Assembly (NCBI GenBank): GCA_029204225.1
Contig: CM055102.1
Span: forward strand, 46,866,629-46,930,628
Source of the DNA: Diphasiastrum complanatum
Lineage: Eukaryota; Streptophyta; Lycopodiopsida; Lycopodiales; Lycopodiaceae
Reading direction: 5' to 3'
DNA: 64,000 bases
The first letter of the stretch is position 1, and every line of letters begins with the position of its first letter. Below, piece after piece: positions 46,901-58,624 of the stretch. The position numbers were made by a program, and so were the translations under genes. The notes beneath the pieces are model-generated. The model was not told where the DNA came from. It saw only the letters and a program-made list of their open reading frames with translations, and made no database searches.

Positions 46901-48986
46901 ATAATCTGGGTCATTTAATTCTGACCAACATCCATGGCTGGAACTGTGGATCATAGTGACCAGGGAACGGGAACGGGAACAAGGATTGGGAACAAAAACG
47001 TCCCTGAAAAAATGGGAACGGGAATGGGAACGGCACGTCAACATATTAACATATAATTAAAACATACACATACACATACACATCAAAATTTGAAATTTAT
47101 AGAATTCTGTATATTGAAGTTGCATATAATATAAACAATCCTCTTTCATCTATCTTGTTTTTAGGTCTTAGCAGAAACTGTGACCAGGGAACACGGTCCC
47201 TAGGCTTCGTCCTTCATTTATCTTGTTTTTGAGTCTTTGCAGAAACTGTGACCAGGGAACACGTTCCCAATCACGTTCCCATTCCTTGGGAACTTGTTCC
47301 CTGTTCACGTTCCCCAACTCACGTTCCCGAGCACGTTCCCAACAAGAGCACGCTGGGAACGCGTGGCATGTCTGAAAAGCCACGTTCCCTGGTCACCGTG
47401 GATGATGAGTGGCTTGATCAGCCGTGACCACCTGCAGCAATACCTGCAACACAAGAAATACGCAAGACTACTGACAAGGAAGCAACGGTACACACTCCAG
47501 AGAGTTAAGGGAATGAGACGAAAGGAAACCCACAAGATTGGTGTGAGCCTCAAGCCAAACTATGCCCTGCGTATAGTCTGGTGCTCGCTCTGAAACCATG
47601 ATAAAGATACCAAGATACCAAGCCCAGGCAAGGACAGAGCATCTACGGGATCTTAATTTTGTTCTCTGTGTGTATTGGCTCTAATTTCTTCAGTTCTATG
47701 CATTCTACTGGCTGGAATGATAGTGATTATTTCTGGCAGTTTTGTTGCCAGTCAGTCGCTCAGAAATTTTTTAGATATTATGAAAGCTAATCCCATCATT
47801 TCTTGTTTGTTTGGTGCAGAGGAAAAACTATAGACTTGCAGCCATTCATGAGGAAGGGGAAATCAAGCTTTTAGGGGTCACTAAGCAGGTCAATGAACCT
47901 TCAATCAGCCACCATGCATCATCTCTACCAAATTATAATTTTGAACAAGCTATGCCAATTTCTAGGGATTCAAATCTGCAAAGTGAAATGAGTGTCGAAA
48001 AGTTGATGAATCAGGTTGAAATATTGAAAAGAGAAGGCTCAAATTCTTGGTTAAGAGATTTTAACAAGTTTCTAGAGGTTTACAGTGACGATAGCAATTT
48101 TTCTCGATACTTTGATAGCAACTTGACAGGAAGGAGGGAGCAAAGAAGCCGACTAGTGCGTAGGAGGAAGAAAAAGGTGGTGCGAGACAAGATGTTAAGT
48201 GACATTGATGGCCCTAAATTTGGCCACAATGGTGATCATAAGGAGATCAACGGCAAGGAAAGCTTGGATGCTTTGAACGTTTTTGAAGAACTTGTTGATG
48301 CGAAGCTCTCATCTAGTTCTGTGGCATCACCTCCACATTACAATGACAATCTTTTACAACGTCGACAAGACCTTGAAGAGGAGTTATTACAGCTGCGAGT
48401 TGATTCAAGAGTTTCTTCTTCTTCTAGTGACAGCGAAACCAGCAGCGAGACCAGTGCTGTTCCTATATATGATAGTAGTACCAGTGCTACTGAGTATGGT
48501 CAAAAGTATGATTGTACTATAGCCGGTCTGAATAAATGGGAGCAGAGGTTTGTTGTGAACGATAGCAAAACAGTTCCAGAAGAGGTTACAGGCAAAGTAA
48601 ATGCATTGTTGAATGGTGATGAAGGTTACTTTTTAACTCCAGGGTGGATTGGATCAAAAGGAAGTAATCAGAAAGTGGAAAGCCAAAACAGTAATGGAGG
48701 GGAGCCTTTAGGGGTAATTGTGGAAGTTTCAAAGCCTGGATATGAAGCTACTGCTTCTGAGAGTGACTTACCAGAACCCATGGAGGTGTGTGAAAAGCAT
48801 TCGTCTGCAAACTTGATACTGCCCAAACCAAAGAGTAGCAAGAGAATTCGGAGAGTGGTTTTGCTTGAAGAAGAGGAAGAAAGAAACAAGTTTGATTTAG
48901 AGGTAGACGTCTGTGCAGGTTCCTTATCTGAAGGAGATTTGAGTAAACAGAATGGGAAAGCCAGTTGCTCAGATATGCACATGTAG
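40969..48986 (+). CDS. LRR protein of the LIP1 / STK11-interacting type
   Basis: Five exons with GT-AG introns, all in phase 0: 40969-41409, 41768-42025, 42133-42375, 42524-42715, 47820-48986; 766 residues. Residues 1-147 match the N-terminal LIP1-type domain (TGDRYLDLLARFVEEN, LKLNPVGLHYVQSRLEAL, VDYLRAYVADLGDHRAL). LELRGCDLSTTAARGLLELR opens the leucine-rich part; repeats follow in exons 2-3 (VLDLSRNRLSHV, FLDLSFNRLQNL, LLRNNALSS, LDLSRNIISSF). Exon 5 encodes an acidic, Ser-rich tail with basic clusters near residues 485-500 and ~730. In animals STK11IP binds LKB1 kinase; plant relatives are often labelled outer-arm dynein light chain-like only because of the LRRs. Plant homologues as I recall them run longer, so the TAG at 48984 may truncate the protein or later exons were missed. 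Intron 4 is 5104 bases and full of repeats. Confidence 0.88.
42716..44400. other. Intron 4, left part
   Basis: AT-rich intron sequence. Open frames here (for example 42841-43128) end quickly and have no motif. 43895-43995 holds three TCATGCATGT words spaced about 30-60 bases apart, a degenerate short repeat. Confidence 0.5.
44400..45870 (+). pseudogene. Copia pol remnant inside intron 4
   Basis: Same strand as the host gene. Recognisable pieces: a polymerase start with QEEYNSIMHNN and IGCKWVYKI (about 44780-44870), MKDLSLLYYCLGIEVSKEMK (about 45082-45140), YPTTTRVDIAYAIRVASQFM (45237-45300), WVGDKEDCMSTT of RNase H (about 45430), and a C-terminal TKPLGKDNFEKFG-like end near 45790-45820. Many stops and frameshifts, and no YVDD box could be read. 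Old insertion; no LTRs identified. Confidence 0.8.
46450..46772. repeat. 162 bp tandem duplication in intron 4
   Basis: AGACTTGTCTTATAGATCCTG starts at 46450 and again at 46612. The units share TGCCACTA, GTACGTTTT, TTATAGATGATGATACTAGAA, ATTGGA and GTGTGCATCATGAAA, with scattered differences. Confidence 0.85.
46960..47400. repeat. GGGAAC/GTTCCC-rich repeat cluster in intron 4
   Basis: 46966-47035 holds several GGGAAC units in the plus sense. 47255-47395 holds many GTTCCC units, the opposite sense, often as CACGTTCCC. Between them a ~60 base segment ending GAAACTGTGACCAGGGAACAC is duplicated (47143-47200 and 47212-47270). Confidence 0.8.
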
Positions 48987-49219
48987 CATCTTCAATTGTT
49001 GTCTTTCATGCGTGCATAGCCATTGTTTCATGATCATCATGACGTATCATTCTCTCAACGGATGCTGTACTGGTGGAGGAAATATAGTGGCCTCTAATTA
49101 GAAGATCGTTTCAAACAGGGATCAATTTCACATCAGAGACCTTTGTGAGGTATTGAAAATCATTCTTGAAAGTTTTATTTTCTTTTGTGATTACGTGTGG
49201 GGCAATGGATTTTCCAGTG

Positions 49220-49222
<3 letters not shown>

Positions 49223-49279
<57 letters not shown>
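49223..49279. repeat. (CT)n microsatellite after the LRR gene
   Basis: About 28 uninterrupted CT units, 240 bases after the stop codon, probably in or near the 3' untranslated region. Confidence 0.95.
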
Positions 49280-49280
<1 letters not shown>

Positions 49281-49521
49281 AGTGGGGACCACCTCTTTTT
49301 TATGGTTTATAAAAGTTCATGAACCATTTCATGGGAGTCCTTCAACATTTTTATGACCTCAAGCCATAATGGCTATTTTCCACAATTTAATGCACCTTAG
49401 AAATACAAGGACATACTTCAAAGGAATCCTTTACATGTCAATAATTGAACGTCAATTCTTTTAGTCTTAGAATTTGTTTTTCTAGGCAAGCATTATCAAG
49501 TATACTTAGTCGTTTGACGCA

Positions 49522-49822
49522 TTACCACTTGTTGATGATGTTATGGTTGTGGCTTTGATATCTTGCAAGCCATTCTCTAAGAACTCTGTGCACAAAAAAA
49601 AATCTGATGTTCTGGTCTTTCAATGAATTAGATCTCAAGTTTTGCTTTAATGCAGGAGGATTTTTGTTTTACACCTTACCATTTGTTGTGCTGTTATGGT
49701 TGTGGCCGTGATATGTTCCAAGCTATTTTCTAAGAACTTTGTGTATGAACAAAATTTGATGCCTGTTATTTCTGTGAATTAGATTTTTTAGTCTTGCTTA
49801 AGGCAGGAGGATTTTTTCGTGT
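49522..49822. repeat. Imperfect ~154 bp tandem duplication
   Basis: Both units run TTACCA(C/T)TTGTTG, TTATGGTTGTGGC, TTCTAAGAACT, GTGAATTAGAT-like words and end with GCAGGAGGATTTTT; starts 49522 and 49676. Confidence 0.8.
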
Positions 49823-50892
49823 ATCCCTGCATAATGTAACATTCGCTTTTACTTTTGGGTTTCTGTGTTTCTTATTCTTAAAAGTAGTGGCCCTTCAACA
49901 GTTTTGGCAGATTAACAGCTTTGGTCCTGTTCTTTTCTCTAGAAAGAAGTGTTTGAGCAAGTTTTTACAAGTAACTTCGGCAATTATTTTAGATTCAGTT
50001 TTGCAGTGGTCATTATTTGGAGATTGTAAGTAGTATACACTGTTACTGGATAAACCATTTTTAGAAAATGTAATGAGGAGCAGTGTTTCAAGCTTGACAA
50101 TTAACTGCAAAACTTAGTGGAGTTTTATTGACTGGGGATAAGGGACCTGCACTGTATTGCAAATGGATCAGTTGTGAGTAGACACGAGGCTTCTATATTG
50201 TGTTATTTTAGGCTTCTGTGAAGTATCTTGAGTTTGGGAACCTTACCAAACGCTTTACATCTCACCTTGTTCACTAGTCAAAGTCATGAAGCTGGCCAAC
50301 AACAAGAAATTAGATATATGAACTAGACAACCATTTTTGGATATGCTGCATGCTGTTATGGCAGAATCCCGAAGTTTTGAGTCTCCAGTATTTACACATT
50401 TGATCCATTCCTTCTTGACTGAGTGTTTGTTTAAGGCTGAGCTATTTGCAATCTGGTACTGTCAAGTAAACATAAAAGGGAAAAGTTTCTAAATGCTGTT
50501 ACTTGTTGGTGGAAGCTTTCTAATTGTATTCACCACACAAGCCCATTTGTTGTTTGGTGGTTAGAACTTGTGTACTTCCATCTACTTTGTCTCTTTTCAT
50601 TGATAATCAGCTGAATCTAGAGGATGCAATCGGGGTTTGTTTCTTCAGAAAATTGGAGACTTCTATGACTTTCAGTCGATTTCTAAGCAACCTTCAGTTG
50701 ATCGATTCTCATATTGTGAAAGTCCCTAGTATTGTCCATTGAAAAGATTCAGCTTCTAATTTGAAGTAATAAGAGATTTTGTTCAAAGCTTCAAATATAT
50801 GTAGTGATGAAGCGATTAGCAATCCTCATAATTGTTTTTATCATATACCAGAGGTTCACGTGTATCGTCTTTGTTAGATGCCAGAGGTCATA

Positions 50893-50906
50893 GGCGCATT
50901 TGCGCC
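50893..50906. repeat. Short perfect palindrome
   Basis: GGCGCA, TT, TGCGCC. Flanking bases (CATA / CATCCTATG) extend the pairing imperfectly. Confidence 0.7.
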
Positions 50907-51879
50907 ATCCTATGTGAGACCTGTTTGGTGGCATGCATAACTTCTATGCTTCATGTATACACGTATGTGACCTATATTGTCATGTGCATGCTTGTATACA
51001 TGTATGCATGACATCTATGATTGTATGCATGTACTTGCTTACATGCATCACTCCTGAGCATTATTGTGACTTTGAGCTCTTAGTTGGAGAGTTCTAGTGG
51101 AGATCTTCGTGGGAGATTTGCATGTGCTATTGACGGTCCATGATATTCATGGAGTTTCACCAAGGTTTTCTCAAGGCTTCATTAGAGATCCCTAGATTTA
51201 CATAGCCTCAAAAATCTGAATCTTATGAAATAAAAAAGGTCATTTCACAATACCATTTCCTTGGTGGGCAGTACATTATTTTTGCTAACTCTAACTTGTA
51301 AAACTACCATAGCAGTGCTTCACATTTGACTAGGTGTTTTTGAAGGTCAATATTAATCCTTCTTTGGAGCTGGATGACTACGTTGGGCCATAGTTTTGGC
51401 ATTCTAGCCCTTGCCATTGGTCGGTAGTTTGTTGCTGCCAGAGCCAAAGTCATACCTCTGGACTTTTGTCTGGATGGATGAGCTAGGTGGGTTAGACATG
51501 CTTGCTGTTGGTGTTGCCTTGTCATTGGTCTTAAGGAGAATATTCATGAGGCTCCATTTTTCTGCCCTTGGGCCAGCCTTGAAACCCCCGATTGATGCTT
51601 GTCTTAAAGAAAATTTGCATATCAATCACGATGTCCGTGGCTATGGTTGAGTTTTACCGTTGAGATCCACATAATCAGCTGGTATGGAGCATAAAGACAT
51701 TTTGTATTCAGGGTGCCGGCTTCCTTATGGTCATCGAACTTGCCAGCTTAAGTTGCATAGTTAAAATAAAATGGGCGAATAATTGAAATGGACACTATTA
51801 CAAGATCACTGTCAGTAATACGATAGTATTATTGCCAGTCAACAAAAATGTTAAGAACACGGAGTGAATTAGGTACTGT

Positions 51880-52560
51880 TGTAAAACACCAATTCTATGC
51901 ACTCATGTCGCACTGTTTTGTAAGTATAAGTACCTAGGTATTCTAGTTTCGCTCAGAAGCATATCCTAAACAATCCTGTGAGAGGATGCAGATGGTTAAC
52001 TGCCTCATGATAGGATTAGGAACTTTGAATCATGTGCACCAACTGATTGGACAGAGCTTTATGAGCTGTTCCTTGGTTGATTGCTGTGAGAATCTACCTT
52101 ACTCCACTTTGAACATGTTTCTGTTGCCCAGGGTCCCAAAAATGCCATCTATTTTAATCAATTGCCTCCGTACTTTTCCCAGTTGTTTCGCAGCTTGTCG
52201 TCCTCTTCCCAATGAGTAGATGGCCGGTGGGCTGAGATGGAGCCGTTGTTGGTTTCAAAACAAGGCCACAGTCGCTTGACCTCACCTCATGGGCCTTGGG
52301 ACTTCTTGAGACAATGTTGCAAAAGAACACTCTTTTTTTGTTACTGCTTTTACACTTTTTTGTGTGAATAAGTGCTCAGGTGCTGTAGTTACGCTCACAA
52401 GTAGATCCTGAAGAATCTTGTGAGAGGATGCATATTGAGGACCTCCTCATGATAAGATTAGGACCTATGTCCACCTAGTGACTGGACGGAGCTTTGTCTG
52501 CCGCTCCTTGGCTAGGTGCCACGAGAATACACTTTACTCCTCTGTTGTCTTGTTGAGTAC
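51880..52560. repeat. Diverged direct repeat, about 440 bases apart
   Basis: Copy one about 51880-52120, copy two about 52320-52560. Shared words: TTACGCTC/TTTCGCTC then AGAAGC/ACAAGTA, ATCCTGA/ATCCTAA, TGTGAGAGGATGCA, CTCATGATA, GATTAGGA, GACAGAGCTTT/GACGGAGCTTT, GAGAAT.CAC/CT.TTACTCC. Confidence 0.7.
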
Positions 52561-52699
52561 TATCATAGACTCAATATGGATCCGCTTTTCTGCTGTATTA
52601 CTGCATTTTTTCATTTTATAGTGAAATAAATTTCATATTATAGTGAATGAAGATGATGGCCTCAGAAAAGGCTAGGAAGTGGTGCTGGCAGCCTGGCTG

Positions 52700-53300
52700 T
52701 GACCCTGCTTGTGCTGTGTCTTGATCCTGGAGGAAAAGATTGTGAGCAAAGACATTGATAGGCTCCCATGTAGTGCCATCATTGGGATGACCATCCGAGT
52801 ATACTTAATAGTACCTTGGTGTTGAAGCCTGCTATGCTACACTTGAACCTGAAGAATAGCAGTTGGAATGCATGTAAGAAGCTTTAAAGGTTCATTATCG
52901 AGATGACCCATCGAGTACCTTGATGTCGAAGCCTAATAGGCTACACTCGAACCTGAAATATAGCATTTGGAAGGAATGCAACAAGCTTTGGATCATCTGA
53001 AATCTCAGTAGCAAGTGACAAGATTAATCTTCTTCAAAATGTGGAAGGGACCATATTATCTAGGAGTCAAATCTAAGACCGGCCCTGAACCTACTTATGT
53101 CATGCAAACCTCCCGTCCCTTCTGAAACTCTATATACAAGCGGTGCCATGGCACTTTCATATTGTTGTTATATATTCGTGAAGTGATTTTGTGCTCCAGC
53201 ATAAGTGTCTCTTGTATTAGATGAGAATGAGGCCAATGTAGTTGGTATATCATCAGGTAATAGTGAAAATCCTGGTAATGGAGGAGCGTACCCACTTGTC
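52700..53300 (-). pseudogene. Probable gypsy integrase C-terminal remnant
   Basis: On the minus strand near 53070-53020 it reads YGPFHILKKINLVTCY, like the YGPFxILxKIN segment at the end of gypsy integrases; a poorly matching frame lies upstream at 53095-53295. Otherwise decayed. Confidence is limited to this one motif. Confidence 0.4.
52790..52990. repeat. ~100 bp tandem duplication
   Basis: Units beginning ATTGGGATGACCATCCGAGTA and ATTATCGAGATGACCCATCGA share TACCTTGGTGTTGAAGCCT-like, GGCTACACT.GAACCTGAA and ATAGCA.TTGGAA.G words. Confidence 0.75.
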
Positions 53301-55430
53301 AATAAGAAAGGTGAAACTTTTATGTGATTACTGAGTGAATTGCTATAGCTAAATTTGTCTAAGTAAAGATGCTAACCCCGATCTCTGCCATATGGTGTAA
53401 CAATCGTTGCACACATGTATCTAGATGAGTTTGACGTCGCAAGGTTCTTTACCTGAACAACAAGGACATCTACACATTCTTGCATTCAAAACGTGCAGGT
53501 TGGAAGTTTACTTGTAGGTTATAGCAATTGCTCGTTCCCGCTAACTGAGCTTTTGATGGTCACCAATATTAGATTGCTCCAAACATTGTATTGCATCACT
53601 GTGCTTGCTATGTTAAAGGTAAGCATTTAGGGTTTCAAACATGACACTTTTTGTTGCAAATTCCTTCATGCAGACCGTCAATCAGTGCAGTTCATGTAGC
53701 AAGCACACGTTCAGAGCAATTGTGTTAGAGCAGTTGTGTTATCAAGGACGAGCCTGACAGGGAGGAGAAGAATACAGAGCAGTACGAGGATGACAACGGT
53801 CATGATGATGTCAAGGAGCAGCCACTCGAACATCTCCCAAAGAGGACCAGGAGCATACTTAAGCCTTGGAGCAACAATCCTTTCAAGGTGGTAGTTTCAT
53901 AGGAATGGTGCCCCGTGAAACTAACACTTGAAAAGTGTGGTGTATATTAGAGGACCTGTACCCTTTACAGGTACTAGTTTTGCAAGATTGGTGCTTTGGT
54001 TAAGCTTTCATTCGTTGAAATCATAATGGTTGGGGAAATGGTTGACTTCTAGATTCAATGGGGCAGTATGAGATTAGCTTAGTCTAGATTCTCTCATATT
54101 TTGATATTTTTTGTGCAATGTAGTCGTGTTAGAAAGTCCTGACTCTTACTGTTTTGGCTAAGCTATTTACTTCAATTTTTCAACTGTGAGCAATGTTGTA
54201 TGCACGTCGTTACCGAGTGTTGTTATCTAGCAGTTTATGTATTAGTTCCATTGGTTAATTCGTGATTCCTTACTTATATTCTTGAGAAGGAAGTGTAGAT
54301 TTTGTTTGCAGCATTGCTGTGATGGATGTGTACTTGTCATGCTGACCAGATTTGGATCTTTTGGTTTCTGACTCATTTCTCCAAAAGTTCAAGCCCCCAT
54401 CAGGATGGCAGGCACTGCTTACAAATATGGTGTGGTAGATGGTACTGCGGACACTGGACAGAACCGTTAATGAGGTAACTTTATTTGATCTTTATTCCGT
54501 GTGCAACTTTTTTGTAATGAAGTTTTGTACCAATAGATGTCTGATCAGCAACTATGTGGGAGGTTTACTTGAGCTTTTGAAGAGAAACTAGTGTTTCTAC
54601 ATTTGCTTGAAAACTGTGTCAGTCCATTAATCTGTGCACTATGGTGGTTGTTGCAATTAAATTCTGTCATGTAAAGTTTTAATGTCCCTCCCTCTGGTCC
54701 CTGGTTCTGTTGGTCTTTTTCAAAGTTGCAGCTTGTACAATATTTGATTGTCTTCAAAATTGTAGCTGGTGAATGACTTGGGGGAAACGGAAAAGTTCCT
54801 GTTTTAGCCAGAAACACAAATTTAATACTGCTTGTCCTAATGATGTTAAGTCGTCTCTGTAAATTGCACACAGCAGTTTTGTTACACTTTCTGTAAGGAT
54901 TTGCTTCTGGTCTTAACATTTGAAGTTTTGTTCTTCCACACGTTGATCTTTGCTGTTTGTGAAACAGTTTCTGGCAGTAACCCTTGTGAAGAGATTTGAA
55001 TGATCAGCAACAAGATTTCAGAAAGATGACAGTCACTTCTTACTTAATTACGGTTCCTGCGAAAACCCTGTGAGCCTTTTACTGTTCAGTATACTTGAAT
55101 GCCAAAAGGTTCATTTGAGTTTCTTTTACTGAAGTGAAACTTTTCTCCATCTTGGCCAAAACATTCCAAGAATATCAAAAGACCAAAACTTCACGACAAT
55201 GCATTATGTGGAAATTGTGTACATGCTTTTTGAAGAGGTATCAGTTTGCAGCATACTGTGTAGTTATGCAAAATTTTTTACCGAAGTTAGCCATATACAT
55301 GTATATACATATTATAGATCTGCGATGGTGGCCACCGATCCTTCAATAGAAGGGGCAGACATCCATCTGTAATGTCATTTACAATTTGTGTCAAAATCAG
55401 CTGCACTTTAGGGAGACTAATTTCGGATGT
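53300..55430. other. Intergenic region, no gene recognised
   Basis: A Glu/Asp-rich frame at about 53745-53900 (EQYEDDNGHDDVKEQ, LPKRTRSILKPW) lacks a start and resembles an element spacer. The minus-strand frame 54545-54919 has no motif. Confidence 0.4.
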
Positions 55431-55433
55431 AAA

Positions 55434-57120
55434 TCATATGAGACTTGGATCAGCGTAGAAAATTGAAGGTTTTCTAACAACAGTATTATTATTGGAAATC
55501 ATCTTGTTTTCTCCTATTTTTGCAATGCAACATGCTTGAATTTTCTCATTCATATAACCAAACCATTTGCAAGTGAGTCGCTTCCACTTGCTTAGCTTTC
55601 TCTTGATCATTAAAGATATCATGAATATCTTCAAACCTGAACCTCTGGAAATACTCCCTCTCAAACATATGATCTAGATCCAACAAGATCTTATCAATGC
55701 TTGATCTTGAATTTCCACAATGGTTAGTGAAAACAATGCCATTGGTGGCACCATCATAAATCAAAAGATAGATTCTAAACTTTCCATCCAACATGAAGTA
55801 GAGTAGGTGAAGATGAGTATGAAACCTAATAAATCCAGCCCTTTTGAGTCCATAACAAACCTCAATAAGCTCACCAATGAGATCTCCCTTGCCTTAAAGA
55901 AATTGCCTCTCGATTTGTTCCATGTAGTCTTCTCCAACCAACCTTTTGCCATCTCGATCATGAGTGATCAATTCACAGTCAGTCAGTTGATGAAGAGATG
56001 TGAGATCCATGCTTTGGATCTTCCCAAGAAGCAATCTTCCATTTCTCTTTCCTTTATAAGACTCCCTCTTAATGATTGCATCATAAGAAGTAGAAACCTC
56101 AAAGACATTAGAAGCCATGAAAAAAATGATTAGTATCTTCAACATAAGGATGATTGAAGTACTATTTTTTTTTCAAACAAGAACCCACTCAATGTTTTAG
56201 GTAATGACTCATATGATAATGATTCTTCCTCACTATCATTCACAATGACATCATTCAAAGTACAGCCTACTTTGAACTCTTCACATACTTCTCTCCTTCT
56301 TGACTTGTGACTATCTCCCTCACCAAGTCTCTTGATAGAGCCATTTGATCTACTCTCTTTATGAAGACATGTGACTCCACTTGCTGCAAAAATGACTTTC
56401 TTGGACTCATCACAAAAGAATGTAGAAGAACCACCTCCTTCATGAATGCACCTAGCAACATCTTTTTCTATATGATCAAAGAAATCATAAACAACAACCT
56501 TTTTAAAAAAAGAACCTTTACCTCCATTGATGAAATTACCTTTTGCATACTTGCACTTGCCATGAAAAACCTTTGAAACACTATCATTATCCTTAAGACT
56601 AGCCAAGTTAGCACAAAGATGAACATCTCCAAGAAGCGTATTAGATCTTGACCTAGATCTAGCATAAGGAATCCTTTTAGACTTTGCATAAGATCCACCA
56701 ATCTTATTGATGGTAAAAGGGAACTTTGGAAAGCTGAGACCAATCTCCTTTTCCATTCCATCCTTTTTGTTAACCATAACAAAAGCATCAAACTTGAAAA
56801 GTCTACCTTGTCTATTGTCCTTAGCAACCAAGATTTCTTCCTTTGTAATGAAACAAGCATCATCACCAAACTTTACCATGTATCCTTTCTCTATCATTTG
56901 ACCAACATTTAGCAAAATCTTTAAAAGTGAAGGAATGTAAAGAACACCATCGAGACTTGTTTTCCTATTAGTAAAGAGACAAATAGGAATTGAGCCAATA
57001 CTTTCAATCACACACTCACCACCATTGGCCATATGAATTGCTTTCTTGGCTCCACCATAAGTGACCAAAGAAGTAAAGAACTCCTTGTGACTAGTCATGT
57101 GTGTAGCTCCACTATCAATC
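55434..57120 (-). pseudogene. Degenerate copia protease and pol (family A, minus strand)
   Basis: The protease is read first: a WIDSGATHMTSHKEFF start across 57125-57075 and LDGVLYIPSLLK, then a frame of 319 residues (56139-57098) that soon stops resembling the usual GAG-pre-integrase/integrase. Its Lys/Ser/Arg-rich remainder has no motif I know. Near 55840-55690 the minus strand reads EVCYGLKRAGF and FMLDGKFRIYLLIYD, which look like the YGLKQ and FxxDGKxxxLLxYVDD boxes of reverse transcriptase with the catalytic Asp pair lost. I take the whole as a strongly rearranged pol. The left end near 55434 is a truncation with no LTR. Confidence 0.6.
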
Positions 57121-57122
57121 CA

Positions 57123-57479
57123 TCATGAATCTTTGTCACCTTCACTTGATATTGGACTTGAAGAACACATCAAAAGAGAATCACCACCACTTAGATCCTC
57201 ATCATTAGTAGTAAAGTTGATTTGCTTGCTACCTTCATCTCTTTGCTTCTTCAAACATTCATTTGCAAAATGCCCTTTGATTTCACAAGAAAAGCATTTT
57301 AATTTAGACTTATCTTCCTTTTTGCCAAAAAAAGAAGTCTCACTTTGATCTTGCCCTTTAGACCAATTGCCTTTGTCCTTGTCCTTGAACTTGCCTTTGA
57401 TGAACATAGCCTCCTCTTCATAATGAGATGTTGATGTAGATCCACCTCTTGCTTGAAGCCTATACTCCTCATTCACCAA
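57123..57479 (-). pseudogene. Copia Gag tail with zinc knuckle (family A)
   Basis: Frame reads YRLQARGGSTSTSHYEEEA, a basic spacer and the knuckle CFSCEIKGHFANEC (CX2CX4HX4C), then an acidic tail leading to the protease. It follows the Gag frame at 57473 with a small overlap, implying a frameshift. Confidence 0.88.
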
Positions 57480-58049
57480 GATCCTTGCAAATCCACAATA
57501 CTTGGCAAAGTCTTTTGATTAGCAAAAATCTGAACAAGATTAGCATGATCATCCAACAAGCTATCAAGTATAACTTGAACAAGCTCCTTAATGCTTTCAT
57601 CAATACATGCCAACTCATCATTGAATGCTTTAACCCTCAATACAAAAGCATGAGTACTCTCTTCCTTCTTTTGCAAACTTTGAATGATTTGTCTCTTAAG
57701 AGTAAGCACTCTTGATGTAGACTTGGATTCATAAAGCTTTTTCAAAGCTTCCCAAGCCTCCAAAGATGATGTGCACTTACCAACTTCTTTGAGAAGGTTG
57801 AGAAGCTCATTGGTAACATTCATCTTAATCATGTGTAGAGCTCTTTTAGTTCTCTTGTCATACTTCACTTGATCTTGAGGTGCTTGAGGCCTCTCCACAC
57901 CTGCAACAGTCTCCATCAACTCATTCATCTCCAATAAGGACTCCACCATCACCTTCCAATAAGAACTCCATCCTCACTTTCCAAGTAAAATAGTTGTTTG
58001 AGGTAAGCCTATCATTGCTCTCCAACATAAAGCCTCCACTTGTAGCCAT
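57473..58049 (-). pseudogene. Copia Gag N-terminal domain (family A)
   Basis: Starts at 58049 with MATSGGFMLESNDRLTSNNY, close to the Gag at 32261. After a frameshift near 57955 it continues ALHMIKMNVTNELL, AWEALKKLYESKSTSRVLTL, FNDELACIDESI and VQVILDSLLDDHANLV. The UBN2 domain is otherwise complete. About 575 bases of leader separate it from the primer-binding site at 58625. Confidence 0.9.
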
Positions 58050-58624
58050 GTTGAAGTGACCTGATCTTCTTCTTTCAACTTGTTCCAATGCACAAAGCAC
58101 TCTCTTGAATGTCAACAAATGATCTCAAGAAGAACTCACAAAGATATGGAACCTCTCAAATCTCTTCTAGCACTTCTAACTAGAAAATCAACACATAGAA
58201 TAGTGAAATCTTGATCAACCTATGATCTATCCTCAATCTAATGATTTTTGCCACTTCCTAAGATTAAAAAACATTCAAATGAAGTTCAGTAACTTCACAA
58301 ACTAGAGATCCAATCAAAATTAGGGTTTTGACAAAATCACAAAAAAATGAATATCTCAAATTCTACATGCAATTTCTAAAAACTTGATATATCATTTTGT
58401 AGCCTCCAATGAGACCTTCCTAATGCACTAAAAATTATCTAATTCAAGTATACCATTGATCAAGTATATAATCCTCTATTGAGTTTTGACATACAAAAGA
58501 TCAATTCTACACATGCAAAAATGCTGATTTTTGAGTAGAAATCAATCTAGCATGTTTTAGCATTGGTATCCCCTCCAAATCCTTGCTAAAGATGGTTGAT
58601 TCTTTTATAACCAGAAACACAATA

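Larger units (their letters stand above)
49280..52690. other. Intergenic region with duplications, no gene
   Basis: No exon with conserved motifs was found in either strand. It contains two local duplications (49522-49822 and 51880-52560) and, at 50940-51060, many ATGCATG and TACATG words. Confidence 0.5.

Noticed and set aside
40969-48986. Outer-arm dynein light chain identity for the LRR gene
   Set aside because: Only the generic LRR pattern supports it. The N-terminal domain and the LELRG...LLELR segment fit the LIP1/STK11IP architecture better.
55434-56145. A possible captured host gene with a signal-peptide-like start (MLKILIIFFMASNVF) inside the minus-strand copia
   Set aside because: Overlapping frames nearby read EVCYGLKRAG and FMLDGKFRIYLLIYD, which look like decayed reverse transcriptase boxes. 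The hydrophobic start is more likely chance.
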